Shown piece by piece: positions 31,119 through 40,389 of a stretch of 64,000 nucleotides of DNA. Position 1 is the first letter of the stretch, and each line of letters begins with the position of its first letter. Source of the stretch: Streptomyces griseoviridis (GTDB lineage Bacteria > Actinomycetota > Actinomycetes > Streptomycetales > Streptomycetaceae); assembly GCA_014649155.1 (NCBI GenBank), contig BMSM01000025.1, forward strand, positions 29,565 through 93,564, given 5' to 3'. A program made the position numbers and the translations under genes. Under the pieces are notes generated by a model. The model was not told where the DNA came from and searched no databases. It saw only the letters and a list, made by a program, of their open reading frames with translations.

Positions 31119-32900
31119 TCAGCCGTGCCACGAGCGCCACAACGCCGCGTACGCCCCGCCCGCCGCGACCAGCTCGTCGTGGCTGCCCAGCTCGCTGATC
31201 CGGCCGTCCTCGACGACGGCGATGACGTCCGCGTCGTGCGCGGTGTGCAGCCGGTGCGCGATGGCGATGACGGTACGGCCGTCCAGCACACGGGCGAGGG
31301 ACCGTTCCAGGTGACGGGCGGCCCGGGGATCGAGCAGCGACGTCGCCTCGTCCAGCACCAGTGTGTGCGGGTCGGCCAGCACCAGACGGGCCAGCGCGAT
31401 CTGCTGGGCCTGTGCCGGGGTGAGCCCGAAACCGCCCGAGCCGACCTCGGTGTCCAGTCCCTCGTCGAGCGCGCGGGCCCAGCCGTCCGCGTCGACCGCG
31501 CCCAGGGCCGCCCAGAGCTCGGCGTCGGTCGCGCCGCCGCGGGCCAGCCGGAGGTTGTCGCGCACGGAACCGACGAAGACGTGGTGCTCCTGGTTGACGA
31601 GAGCGACGTGCGAACGGACCCGCTCGGCGGGCATCCGGGACAGTTCGGCGTCGCCCAAGGTGATCCGGCCGTCCCGCGGGGCGTAGATACCGGCGAGCAG
31701 CCTGCCGAGAGTGGACTTGCCCGCCCCGGAGGGCCCCACCAGTGCGAGACGGGTGCCGGGGGCGACGTCCAGGGATACCTTGCGCAGGACGTCCACGCCT
31801 TCGATGTAACCGAAGTGCACCCGGTCGGCCCGTACGTCGCGGCCGGCGGGGGTCAGCTCCGCGTCGCCCGTCTCGGGCTCGATCTCGCGCACGCCGACCA
31901 GCCGGGCCAGCGACACCTGGGCCACCTGCAGCTCGTCGTACCAGCGCAGGATCAGGCCCACCGGATCGACGAGCATCTGCGCGATCAGGGCGGCCGTGGT
32001 CAGCTGTCCGACCCCGATCCAGCCCTGGAGCACGAACACTCCGCCGATCATGAGCACCGAGGCGAGGACGGTCACATGGGTGACGTTGATGACCGGGAAG
32101 AGCACCGACCGCAGCCAGAGGGTGTAGCGCTCCCAGGCCGTCCATTCCTTGATCCGGCGCTCGGACAGCCCGATGCGCCGGTCGCCGAGACGGTGCGCCT
32201 CCACCGTGCGTCCGGCGTCCACGGTCTCGGCGAGCGCGGCGGCCACGGCGGCGTACCCGGCGGCCTCCGACCGGTAGGCGGCGGGCGCCCGCCGGAAGTA
32301 CCAGCGGCACCCGATCACCAGCAGCGGCACCGCGAGCAGGACGGCCGGAGCCAGCGGCGGTGCGGTGACCACCAGGCCGCCCAGCAGCAGCACCACCCAC
32401 ACCGCGCCGATCGCCAGCTGGGGCACGGCCTCGCGCATGGCGTTGCCGAGCCGGTCGATGTCGGTCGTGATCCGGGACAGCAGGTCACCCGTGCCGGCCC
32501 GTTCGAGGACGCCCGGCGGCAGCCCGACCGCGCGGACGAGGAAGTCCTCCCGGAGGTCGGCCAGCATGCGCTCACCGAGCACCGCGCCGCGCAACCGGAC
32601 CTGGCGTATGAAGAGGGCCTGGAGGACCAGGGCCCCCACGAACAGGGAGACCGTCACGCCGAGGCGCAGCTCGCGAGCGTCGTCGGAGACCCGCTCCACG
32701 AGCCCGCCGAGCAGGTACGGACCGGCCATGGAGGCGACCACGGCGACGGTGTTGACGGTGACGAGGAGCAGGAACGCGCGTCGGTGCCGCCGCAGCAGCT
32801 CCGTCACGTAGCCGCGCACGGTCGCGGAGGTGCCGACGGGCAGGGTGCTCGCCGTGGTCGGTGCCGCGGGGTCGTACGACGGTGGCGCCACGCCGATCAT
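31119..32900 (-). CDS. ABC exporter half-transporter with intact Walker A, degenerate signature
   Basis: A 593-residue membrane-plus-ATPase half transporter. The N-terminal ~300 residues hold the six-helix exporter domain; the ATPase has Walker A G-P-S-G-A-G-K-S-T, Walker B with D-E-A-T-S, and the switch His in I-A-I-A-H-R-L. The ABC signature, normally L-S-G-G-Q, reads L-T-P-A-Q. Its partner at 32897-34903 shows the complementary pattern, so the pair should form a heterodimer with one working ATP site (this Walker A plus the partner's signature). The start overlaps the partner's stop (ATGA). Substrate unknown. Confidence 0.9.
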   Translation of the reverse strand: MIGVAPPSYDPAAPTTASTLPVGTSATVRGYVTELLRRHRRAFLLLVTVNTVAVVASMAGPYLLGGLVERVSDDARELRLGVTVSLFVGALVLQALFIRQVRLRGAVLGERMLADLREDFLVRAVGLPPGVLERAGTGDLLSRITTDIDRLGNAMREAVPQLAIGAVWVVLLLGGLVVTAPPLAPAVLLAVPLLVIGCRWYFRRAPAAYRSEAAGYAAVAAALAETVDAGRTVEAHRLGDRRIGLSERRIKEWTAWERYTLWLRSVLFPVINVTHVTVLASVLMIGGVFVLQGWIGVGQLTTAALIAQMLVDPVGLILRWYDELQVAQVSLARLVGVREIEPETGDAELTPAGRDVRADRVHFGYIEGVDVLRKVSLDVAPGTRLALVGPSGAGKSTLGRLLAGIYAPRDGRITLGDAELSRMPAERVRSHVALVNQEHHVFVGSVRDNLRLARGGATDAELWAALGAVDADGWARALDEGLDTEVGSGGFGLTPAQAQQIALARLVLADPHTLVLDEATSLLDPRAARHLERSLARVLDGRTVIAIAHRLHTAHDADVIAVVEDGRISELGSHDELVAAGGAYAALWRSWHG

Positions 32901-34903
32901 GCCGTCTCCTCGATCTCTTCGAGCTGGTGCAGTACGTCGTCGTCCGCCAGGCGGTCGTCCGTCAGACGGCCGTCCTCCCGGCGGTCGCTCTCCCGGCGGC
33001 CGTCCTCCCGGCGGTCGCTCTCCGGGCCGCCGTGCCGACGGTCGATGTTCAGGGCGCGCCCCCGGCCCGCGCCGACCGTCTCCACGCCGACCGTCTCCAC
33101 GCCGGCCACGTCCGAGCCGGCCGCGTCCCAGCCGGCCCCGTCCGCGCCCGCCGTCCGCGCGTCGGCCTCCTCATCGGTCTCACGGGTCACCACGGCCCGG
33201 TACCGGGGATCGGCGCGCACCAGCTCGCGGTGGGTGCCGACGGCCGCGGCCCGGCCCTCGTGCAGGAACACCACGCGTTCGGCGCGGTCCAGCAGCAGCG
33301 GCGAGGAGGTGAAGACGACGGTCGTGCGGCCGTCCCGCAGACCGCGCACGCCCTCCGCGATGCGTGCCTCGGTGTGCGAGTCCACGGCCGAGGTGGGTTC
33401 GTCCAGGACGAGGACCTCGGGATCGGCCACCAACGACCGGGCCAGCGCGAGCCGCTGGCGCTGCCCACCCGAGAGCGAGCGGCCCCGCTCGGTGATCCGG
33501 GCGTCCATCGGGTCCTCCGCGCCGACCGATCCCTGGGCGAGCGCCGCCAGCACGTCCTCGCACCGGGCGGCGGCCAGGGCCTCCGAGGGCTCGACGGCGC
33601 CGGAGGCGGGCACGTCGAGGAGTTCGCGCAGGGTGCCCGAGAGCAGCACCGGGTCCTTGTCCTGGACCAGCACGGCGGTGCGCGCGCAGTCCAGGGGCAG
33701 CTCGTCCAGCGGCACCCCGCCCAGGGTGACCGGCGTGCCCTTCTCCGAGGGGTGGCCGCCGAGCCGTTCGGCCAGCCGGCCCGCCGCGTCGGGATCACCG
33801 CACACCACGGCCGTCAGACGGCCCGCCGTGGCCAGCAGCCCGGTGTCCGGGTCGTGCAGGTCTCCGGAGGGCAGGGTGCCGGCGGCCCGCGAGCCGCCGG
33901 TGTCGGTGGCCCGTTCCAGCGACAGCACCCGCGCGGCCCGCTTGGCCGAGGGACGGGAGAAGGAGTACGCCATGGCGATCTCCTCGAAGTGCCGCAGCGG
34001 ATAGGTGAGGATCATGACCGAGCTGTAGACGGTGACCAGTTCGCCGACGCCGATCCGGCCGTCCCGGGCCAGGTGGACGCCGTGCCACACCACGGCGATC
34101 AGCAGCAGCCCCGGCAGCAGCACCTGGATGGCGGAGATGAGTGACCACATGCGGGCGCTGCGCACGGCGGCGTGCCGGACCTCCTGGGAGGCACGGCGGT
34201 AGCGGTCGAGGAACAGCTGCTCGCCCCCGATGCCGCGCAGCACCCGCAGTCCGGCGACGGTGTCCGAGGCGAGTTCGGTGGCCCGCCCCGCCTTCTCCCG
34301 CTGGACGTCGGCGCGGCGCGTGGCACGGGGCAGCAGCGGCAGCACGGCCAGCGCCAGCACCGGCAGGCCGATGATGACGACGACGCCGAGGGCCGGCTGG
34401 TAGACGAGCAGGCCGACGCAGACCAGCACGATGGTGAGCGCCGCCGCGGTGAACCGGGACACCGCCTCCACGAACCAGCCGATCTTCTCGACGTCGCCGG
34501 TGGAGACGGCCACGACCTCACCGGCCGCGACCCGCCGGGTCAGCGCCGAGCCCAGCAGGGCCGCCTTGCGGGCCAGCAACTGCTGGACTCGGGCGGCGGC
34601 GGTGATCCAGTTGGTGATGGCGGCGCGGTGCAGGAAGGTGTCGCCGAGCGCGTTGCCGGCGCAGCAGACGGCCAGCAGGGCGCCCGCCAGGGCGAGCCGG
34701 GCGCCGGACCGGTCGACGACGGCCTGGACGGCGATGCCCACGCAGAAGGGCAGTGCGGAGACGGAGGCGAAGTGCAGCAGTCCCCAGGCCAGGGCTTTGA
34801 GCTGTCCGCCCAGCTGGTTCCGGAAGAGCCACCACAGGAATCGGGGGCCCGAGCGAGCGTCCGGCACGCCCGGGTGGGGATACGGAAGGTCTTGGATCTG
34901 CAT
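32897..34903 (-). CDS. ABC exporter half-transporter with degenerate Walker A, intact signature
   Basis: A 668-residue half transporter beginning M-Q-I-Q-D-L-P-Y-P-H-P-G-V. After the six-helix domain the ATPase Walker A is replaced by C-G-D-P-D-A-A-G-R-L (no GKS/T), and the switch His is Ser (V-F-T-S-S), while the signature L-S-G-G-Q-R-Q-R and D-E-P-T-S are normal. This mirrors its partner. A Gly/Asp/Arg-rich repeated C-terminal tail (about 90 residues) links to the stop. The start chosen is ATG 34903, matching the family; a TTG further upstream would add 19 residues without a ribosome site. Confidence 0.88.
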   Translation of the reverse strand: MQIQDLPYPHPGVPDARSGPRFLWWLFRNQLGGQLKALAWGLLHFASVSALPFCVGIAVQAVVDRSGARLALAGALLAVCCAGNALGDTFLHRAAITNWITAAARVQQLLARKAALLGSALTRRVAAGEVVAVSTGDVEKIGWFVEAVSRFTAAALTIVLVCVGLLVYQPALGVVVIIGLPVLALAVLPLLPRATRRADVQREKAGRATELASDTVAGLRVLRGIGGEQLFLDRYRRASQEVRHAAVRSARMWSLISAIQVLLPGLLLIAVVWHGVHLARDGRIGVGELVTVYSSVMILTYPLRHFEEIAMAYSFSRPSAKRAARVLSLERATDTGGSRAAGTLPSGDLHDPDTGLLATAGRLTAVVCGDPDAAGRLAERLGGHPSEKGTPVTLGGVPLDELPLDCARTAVLVQDKDPVLLSGTLRELLDVPASGAVEPSEALAAARCEDVLAALAQGSVGAEDPMDARITERGRSLSGGQRQRLALARSLVADPEVLVLDEPTSAVDSHTEARIAEGVRGLRDGRTTVVFTSSPLLLDRAERVVFLHEGRAAAVGTHRELVRADPRYRAVVTRETDEEADARTAGADGAGWDAAGSDVAGVETVGVETVGAGRGRALNIDRRHGGPESDRREDGRRESDRREDGRLTDDRLADDDVLHQLEEIEETA
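32967..33100. repeat. Tandem repeats in the C-terminal linker of the ABC exporter gene
   Basis: Two in-frame repeats. A 30-bp period (23 bases identical at 32971-32993 and 33001-33023) encodes E-S-D-R-R-E-D-G-R-R twice. A 15-bp unit (33071-33085 and 33086-33100) encodes V-E-T-V-G twice. They lie in an unstructured tail and keep the frame, so they look like replication slippage in a tolerant region. Confidence 0.8.
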
Positions 34904-35170
34904 GAGGTCCCAGTGGCTCGTGTCAGGGGTGCCGCTCGGCGCGGCATCGAAGGGCAGCAAACCGTGACAGGTTCGCGTCGCCGTGTGCTCGGAATCAAGC
35001 GGTTTTCCCCGGAGGCGCCGAGATCCGGCTGTGCTCCCCGCACGACTGGCGGGACGCCCGGCCGGAACGCCACCGCGCCGGTCCCGGCGGCGCGGAACGA
35101 CTGCTCGGAGCGGGACGACTCGATCGGGGACCGTTCTCCCGGAACGAAGGCTCCGGTGTGGCCTGCGGGC

Positions 35171-35635
35171 TCAGTCCGCGCCGGTGCCGGGGCGCACGAC
35201 GGCGGCCCCGTCGATCAGGGTGTCCAGGAGCGCGCCGAGCGCCGCGCGCTGTTCGGTGCTGAGCGGCGCCAGGATCTCCTCGGCCGCCGAGCGGCGCGCA
35301 CGGCGCAGTTCGAGCAGGGCCGTGCGCCCGGTGTCCGTCAGTTCGATGCGGATCACCCGGCGATTGGCCTGATCCGGCACCCGGCGCACCATCCCGGCGG
35401 TCTCCAGCCCGTCGACGAGTGTCGTCACCGCCCGGGGGACCACCTCCAGGCGCTCCGCCAGGTCGGCCATCCGAGGCGGGGAGCCGTAGTGGGCGAGGGT
35501 GCGCAGCAGGCGGGACTGGGCGGGGGTGATGCCGAGGTCACCGTGTTCCAGATGGCGTTTCTGGATGCGGTGCACCCGGCGGGTGAGCCGCAGCAACTGC
35601 TCGGCGAGGACACCGTCGGGATCGGGGGCGGTCAT
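35171..35635 (-). CDS. MarR-family transcription regulator
   Basis: A 154-residue winged-helix regulator: helix region L-A-E-R-L-E-V-V-P-R-A-V-T-T-L-V-D-G-L followed by the wing with R-R-V-P-D-Q-A-N-R-R-V-I-R-I. MarR proteins bind as dimers to palindromes and usually repress a divergent exporter or enzyme until a ligand binds. The divergent neighbour is the ABC exporter at 36050-37852, with candidate operator and promoter between, so autoregulation and control of that exporter is the natural reading. It could instead relate to the ABC pair on its other side. Confidence 0.88.
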   Translation of the reverse strand: MTAPDPDGVLAEQLLRLTRRVHRIQKRHLEHGDLGITPAQSRLLRTLAHYGSPPRMADLAERLEVVPRAVTTLVDGLETAGMVRRVPDQANRRVIRIELTDTGRTALLELRRARRSAAEEILAPLSTEQRAALGALLDTLIDGAAVVRPGTGAD

Positions 35636-35641
35636 GCGGGA

Positions 35642-35692
35642 ACAATATCAGGACGACATTCATTGTGAGCGTAGGTAACAGTGAGCTATGAT
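35642..35692 (+). promoter_or_regulatory. Candidate MarR operator and promoter of the ABC exporter
   Basis: An imperfect palindrome ending in ACAAT..ATTGT arms (35642-35666) partly overlaps a promoter: TTGTGA (35663-35668), 18-base spacer, TATGAT (35687-35692). It directs rightward transcription toward the exporter, leaving a leader of about 360 bases. The palindrome lies 7 bases upstream of the marR start, so one dimer could control both genes. Confidence 0.5.
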
Positions 35693-36049
35693 CCCTGAAA
35701 ACTCCGCCCACCCCATGACCTTCGCGGCGAGGAAGGCATCACCGCGCACGGCCGACGGTCCGCCCGTCGGCGGCCGCGGTGCCGGCCGCCGATGGACCGG
35801 CACGCCGGTCATCCGCCCCCGCCCCGGCAGCCGTGTGTGACCGTACGGCGGCCGGTCGCCGTACGGTCGGAAACCGCGCCCGGTCGCTTCGCCGCGAGAA
35901 CCGCCGCAGGCCGCGGGGGCGGGGTGGACGGCGGTGATGGTCCGGGAGCGGCCCGCGCCGCACCTCCGCCCCGTCCCCGCCCCGTCCCCGTCCCGCCACC
36001 CGGGCCGGCCGCCGCCGGGCCCACCGTCCCGCACTTGTCGAAGGAGCCC
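35693..36049 (+). other. Long 5' leader upstream of the ABC exporter
   Basis: About 357 bases between the candidate promoter and the exporter start with no convincing gene; very GC-rich. An AAGGAG ribosome site is at 36041-36046. No recognised riboswitch was seen. Confidence 0.4.
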
Positions 36050-37852
36050 ATGAAACCCGAGCACGACATCTCCTGGACCCCGCCCGCCGACGCACGGGAA
36101 CAGCCCCGGCAGGTGCGGCGCATCCTGAGACTCTTCCGCCCCTACCGGGGCCGCCTCGCGGTCGTCGGCGCACTCGTCGGCGCCGCGTCGCTGGTCTCGG
36201 TCGCGACTCCGTTCCTGATCAGGGAGATCCTCGACGTCGCCATCCCCGAGGGCCGCACCGGCCTGCTGAGCCTGCTGGCCCTCGGCATGATCCTCGGCGC
36301 CGTCCTCACCAGCGTCTTCGGCGTACTCCAGACGCTGATCTCCACGACCGTCGGCCAGCGCGTCATGCACGACCTGCGCACCGCCGTCTACGGCCGCCTC
36401 CAGCGCATGTCGCTCGCCTTCTTCACCCGCACCCGCACCGGCGAGGTCCAGTCCCGCATCGCCAACGACATCGGCGGCATGCAGGCCACCGTGACCTCCA
36501 CCGCCACCTCCCTGGTCTCCAACGCCACCAGCGTCATCGCCACCGTCGTCGCGATGATCGCCCTCGACTGGCGCCTCACCGTCGTCTCGCTGCTGCTCCT
36601 GCCGGTCTTCGTCTGGGTCAGCCGCCGGGTCGGCAACGAGCGCAAGAAGATCACCACGCAGCGTCAGAAGCAGATGGCCGCGATGGCCGCCACGGTCACC
36701 GAGTCGCTCTCGGTCAGTGGCATCCTGCTGGGCCGCACCATGGGCCGCTCCGACTCGCTCACCCGCTCCTTCGCCGGCGAGTCCGAGCGACTGGTCGATC
36801 TGGAGGTGCGGTCCAACATGGCGGGCCGCTGGCGCATGGCGGTCATCACCATCGTCATGGCCGCCCTCCCCGCCGTCATCTACTGGACCGCGGGACTGGC
36901 CCTCCAGCTCGGCGGGCCCGACGTCTCCATCGGCACGATCGTCGCCTTCGTCTCGCTCCAGCAGGGCCTGTTCCGCCCGGCGGTCAGCCTGCTGTCCACC
37001 GGCGTCCAGATCCAGACCTCGCTCGCGCTCTTCCAGCGCATCTTCGAGTACCTCGACCTGCCCCTCGACATCACCGAGCGCGAGAACCCCGTCCACCTCG
37101 ACCAGATCAAGGGCGAGGTCCGCTTCGAGAACGTCGAGTTCCGCTACGACGGCAAGGGCGGGCCGGTCCTCGACGGCATCGACATCACCGTCCCGGCGGG
37201 CGGCGGCCTCGCCGTCGTCGGCCCGACCGGTGCCGGCAAGTCCACCCTCGGCTACCTGGTGCCCCGCCTCTACGACGTCACCGGCGGCCGGGTCACCCTC
37301 GACGGGGTCGACGTGCGCGACCTCGACTTCGACACCCTCACCCGCGCGGTCGGCGTCGTCTCGCAGGAGACGTACCTCTTCCACGCCTCGGTCGCCGACA
37401 ACCTGCGCTTCGCCAAGCCGGACGCCACCGACGAGGAACTGGTCGAGGCCGCGCGGGCCGCGCAGATCCACGACCACATCGCGGCGCTGCCCGACGGTTA
37501 CGACACGGTCGTCGGCGAGCGCGGGCACCGCTTCTCCGGCGGCGAGAAGCAGCGCCTGGCCATCGCCCGCACGATCCTGCGGGACCCGCCCGTGCTCATC
37601 CTCGACGAGGCGACCAGCGCCCTGGACACCCGTACCGAGGCCGCCGTCCAGCAGGCCCTGGACGCCCTGTCCGCCGACCGCACCACGATCACCATCGCGC
37701 ACCGGCTGTCCACCGTCCGGGACGCCGATCAGATCGCCGTCCTCGACTCCGGGCACCTGGCGGAGCGGGGCACGCACGAGGAACTGCTGGAGCTCGACGG
37801 GCGGTACGCGGCCCTCGTCCGACGGGACGCACGACGAGTGCCGACAAGCTGA
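36050..37852 (+). CDS. ABC exporter (membrane-ATPase fusion), homodimer type
   Basis: A 600-residue half transporter with a six-helix membrane domain (residues about 30-320) and a canonical ATPase: Walker A G-P-T-G-A-G-K-S-T, signature F-S-G-G-E-K-Q-R, Walker B L-I-L-D-E-A-T-S, and switch His in I-A-H-R-L. All sites are intact, so it can act as a homodimer, unlike the pair at 31119-34903. Likely a multidrug- or lipid-type exporter. It is divergent from the MarR gene, which probably controls it. An AAGGAG site supports ATG 36050. Confidence 0.92.
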   Translation: MKPEHDISWTPPADAREQPRQVRRILRLFRPYRGRLAVVGALVGAASLVSVATPFLIREILDVAIPEGRTGLLSLLALGMILGAVLTSVFGVLQTLISTTVGQRVMHDLRTAVYGRLQRMSLAFFTRTRTGEVQSRIANDIGGMQATVTSTATSLVSNATSVIATVVAMIALDWRLTVVSLLLLPVFVWVSRRVGNERKKITTQRQKQMAAMAATVTESLSVSGILLGRTMGRSDSLTRSFAGESERLVDLEVRSNMAGRWRMAVITIVMAALPAVIYWTAGLALQLGGPDVSIGTIVAFVSLQQGLFRPAVSLLSTGVQIQTSLALFQRIFEYLDLPLDITERENPVHLDQIKGEVRFENVEFRYDGKGGPVLDGIDITVPAGGGLAVVGPTGAGKSTLGYLVPRLYDVTGGRVTLDGVDVRDLDFDTLTRAVGVVSQETYLFHASVADNLRFAKPDATDEELVEAARAAQIHDHIAALPDGYDTVVGERGHRFSGGEKQRLAIARTILRDPPVLILDEATSALDTRTEAAVQQALDALSADRTTITIAHRLSTVRDADQIAVLDSGHLAERGTHEELLELDGRYAALVRRDARRVPTS

Positions 37853-37914
37853 AAATATGCCCGGAGCGACTGTTATGAACGGTTTGAGAGGATTAGGGGG
37901 GTTACCGTGCCCGC

Positions 37915-38787
37915 ATGCAGACGAACACTCCGCCACGGAGCATGAGGAGCAGGATCCGACTGACGCGTCGGGGCCGCATCGCCCTGATCGCGGCCGGAGC
38001 CGTCGTCGCCGGCACCGCCGTGGCGGTGCCGCTGCTGACCCGGGACGGCGAGGAGGACGCCCGCCCCACCTCTCTGGTCGTTCCCGAGGGCCGGCGCGCG
38101 GCCCAGATCTACGAGGCCGTCGACAAGGCCCTCGCCCTGCCGCCCGGCACCACGGGGAAGTCCCTGGCCAAGGCCCGGCTGAAGCTGCCCGCCGACGCCG
38201 AGGGCAACCCCGAGGGCTACCTCTTCCCGGCGACGTATCCGCTCGACGACAGCACCACCCCCGAGAAGCTGCTGACGGCGATGGTGGACACCGCGAACCG
38301 CGAGTTCAACGGCGCCCCGGTCGCGGCGGGCGCCGAGCGCAACGCCATGAACGTCTACCAGGCGGTGACCATCGCCAGCATCGTGCAGGCCGAGGCCGCC
38401 ACCGAGGCCGACATGGGCAAGGTGGCCCGGGTGATCTTCAACCGGCTGGAGCGCGGCATGCCGTTGCAGATGGACTCCACCCTCAATTACGCCCTCAACC
38501 GCTCCACTCTGCACACCACCGAGGACGACACCAAGGTCGACAGCCCCTACAACTCCTACCAGCGGATGGGACTGCCGCCGACCCCCATCGCCAACCCCGG
38601 CAAAGCCGCCATGCGCGCCGCGATCGGCCCGACCCCCGGGGACTGGCTGTACTTCGTCACCGTCAAACCCGGCGACACGCGCTTCACCGCCGACTACCGG
38701 GAGCACCAGCGCAACGTGGCCGAGTTCAACGAGAACCACCGCGTCACCGGCAGTGCCTCGCCGCGCACCGCCCCCGCCACGCCCTGA
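37915..38787 (+). CDS. MltG/YceG-like endolytic transglycosylase-family protein
   Basis: A 290-residue protein with an N-terminal membrane anchor (hydrophobic stretch at residues about 22-42) and a YceG-like domain: T-I-A-S-I-V-Q-A-E-A, V-A-R-V-I-F-N-R-L, M-P-L-Q-M-D-S-T-L-N-Y, and the closing S-P-Y-N-S-Y, G-L-P-P-T-P-I-A-N-P-G block. Full-length MltG has the catalytic Glu in S-I-V-E; here that position is Gln, with a Glu two residues later. Family role: cutting nascent glycan strands at the membrane. It is shorter than MltG (about 340+) because the N-terminal LysM-like part is reduced. Activity is uncertain. Confidence 0.82.
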   Translation: MQTNTPPRSMRSRIRLTRRGRIALIAAGAVVAGTAVAVPLLTRDGEEDARPTSLVVPEGRRAAQIYEAVDKALALPPGTTGKSLAKARLKLPADAEGNPEGYLFPATYPLDDSTTPEKLLTAMVDTANREFNGAPVAAGAERNAMNVYQAVTIASIVQAEAATEADMGKVARVIFNRLERGMPLQMDSTLNYALNRSTLHTTEDDTKVDSPYNSYQRMGLPPTPIANPGKAAMRAAIGPTPGDWLYFVTVKPGDTRFTADYREHQRNVAEFNENHRVTGSASPRTAPATP

Positions 38788-38805
38788 CCTCCGGCCGGCG
38801 GGACA

Positions 38806-39891
38806 TCACGCGGCCGGCCGCTCCGCGCCGGTACCGGCCAGCAGCCGCCTGATGTCCCGCACGGCCGCGCGTCCGGCCCGGTTGGCGCCGACGGTACTGG
38901 CCGAAGGCCCGTAGCCGACGAGGTGCACCCGGGGATCGGCGACCGCCCGCGTGCCCTCGACCCGGATGCCGCCGCCCGGCTCCCGCAGCCGCAGGGGTGC
39001 CAGATGGTCCACGGCCGCCCGGAACCCGGTCGCCCACAGAAGGACGTCGGCGTCGGCCCGCCGCCCGTCCGCCCACACCACCCCGTCGGGCGTGATCCGC
39101 TCGAACATGGGCCGCCGGTCCAGGACACCGGACTCGAGACCGGCCCGGATCGCGTCGTTCAGCGGCAGCCCGGTCACCGACACCACACTCTTCGGCGGCA
39201 GCCCCTGCCGTACCCGTTCCTCCACCAGCGCGACCGCGGCCCGGCCCGCGTCCTCGTCGAAGGGCCCCTCCCGGAAGACGGGCGGGCGCCTGGTCACCCA
39301 GATGGTGGCGGCCGCGTACGGGGCGATCTCCAGCAGGTGCTGGGTGGCCGAGGCGCCGCCGCCCACCACGACCACCCGCTGCCCGGCGAACTCCCGCGGT
39401 CCGGCGTACCGCGCCGTGTGCAACTGCCGCCCGCGGAACGTCTCCTGCCCCGGGTAGCGCGGCCAGAAGGGCCGGTCCCAGGTGCCGGTCGCGTTGATCA
39501 GCGCGCGCGTCGACCAGTCCCCGTCCGAGGTCTCGACGAGCAGCCGCCCGTCCCCGCCCTCCCGCACCGCACGGACATCGACGGGCCGCCGCACCTGCAG
39601 CTCGAACCTCTGCTCGTACGCCGTGAAGTACCCGGCGACGACCTCGGAGGACGGCCGCTGCGGATCGGCGCCGGTCAGCTCCATGCCGGGCAGCGAGTGC
39701 ATCCCGTGCACCTTGCCGTACGTCAGCGACGGCCAGCGGAACTGCCAGGCGCCGCCCGGACCGGGGGAGTGGTCCAGCACCACGAAGTCCCGCCCGGGCT
39801 GGTACCCGGTGCGGCGCAGGTGGTAGGCGGCGGACAATCCCGCCTGCCCGGCCCCGATGACGACGACCTCGGTCTCGCGCACGTGGTTCAC
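38806..39891 (-). CDS. Flavin-dependent monooxygenase (YUCCA/FMO-like NAD(P)-binding protein)
   Basis: A 361-residue two-dinucleotide-binding-domain protein: FAD motif V-I-G-A-G-Q-A-G-L near the N-terminus, NADPH motif V-V-G-G-G-A-S-A-T in the middle, and the A-T-G-F-R signature late in the sequence. The F-W-P-R-Y-P-G-Q and H-S-L-P-G regions resemble soluble FMO/baeyer-villiger-like proteins. It probably oxygenates N-, S- or carbonyl groups using NADPH and O2. It converges with the MltG-like gene, 18 bases apart. Start taken at GTG 39891; a GTG three codons further in (39882) is also possible. Confidence 0.85.
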   Translation of the reverse strand: MNHVRETEVVVIGAGQAGLSAAYHLRRTGYQPGRDFVVLDHSPGPGGAWQFRWPSLTYGKVHGMHSLPGMELTGADPQRPSSEVVAGYFTAYEQRFELQVRRPVDVRAVREGGDGRLLVETSDGDWSTRALINATGTWDRPFWPRYPGQETFRGRQLHTARYAGPREFAGQRVVVVGGGASATQHLLEIAPYAAATIWVTRRPPVFREGPFDEDAGRAAVALVEERVRQGLPPKSVVSVTGLPLNDAIRAGLESGVLDRRPMFERITPDGVVWADGRRADADVLLWATGFRAAVDHLAPLRLREPGGGIRVEGTRAVADPRVHLVGYGPSASTVGANRAGRAAVRDIRRLLAGTGAERPAA

Positions 39892-39966
39892 ACCGGCGCC
39901 AACAGCGTCACCGGGACGGATCTTCCCGCCGCCCGCGACCGGCCCCGCGTACGTCAGGATGGAACC

Positions 39967-40389
39967 ATGCCAGATTCCTTCACCACCCGGGTCCTCAACC
40001 TCACCACCGGCTCCTCGGAGCGGGTCGTCGACCTCACCGGCGACTGCGAGAGCTTCCTGCGCGAGGCCGCGGCCGGCCGGGACGGACTCCTCAACGTCTT
40101 CGTCCCGCACGCCACGGCCGGGATCGCCGTCATCGAGACGGGCGCCGGCAGCGACGACGACCTGCTCGCCGCCCTGCACACCCTGCTCCCCGCCGACGAC
40201 CGCTGGCAGCACCGCCACGGCACCCCCGGCCACGGCCGCGACCACGTCCTCCCGGCCTTCGTCCCCCCGCACGCCACCCTGCCGGTGATCGCCGGCCGTC
40301 TGGAACTGGGGACGTGGCAGTCGGTGTGCCTGGTCGACACCAACGTCGACAACACCGACCGCAAGGTCCGGCTGAGCTTCCTCGGCTGA
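39967..40389 (+). CDS. YjbQ-family protein
   Basis: A 140-residue single-domain protein with the family features H-A-T-A-G-I-A-V-I-E-T, G-H-G-R-D-H-V-L-P, L-G-T-W-Q-S-V-C-L-V-D, and R-K-V-R-L-S-F-L-G at the end. YjbQ proteins have weak thiamine-phosphate synthase activity, but their real role is unclear. A GGATGGA-like site precedes ATG 39967. It is divergent from the flavin monooxygenase gene, 75 bases apart. Confidence 0.88.
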   Translation: MPDSFTTRVLNLTTGSSERVVDLTGDCESFLREAAAGRDGLLNVFVPHATAGIAVIETGAGSDDDLLAALHTLLPADDRWQHRHGTPGHGRDHVLPAFVPPHATLPVIAGRLELGTWQSVCLVDTNVDNTDRKVRLSFLG

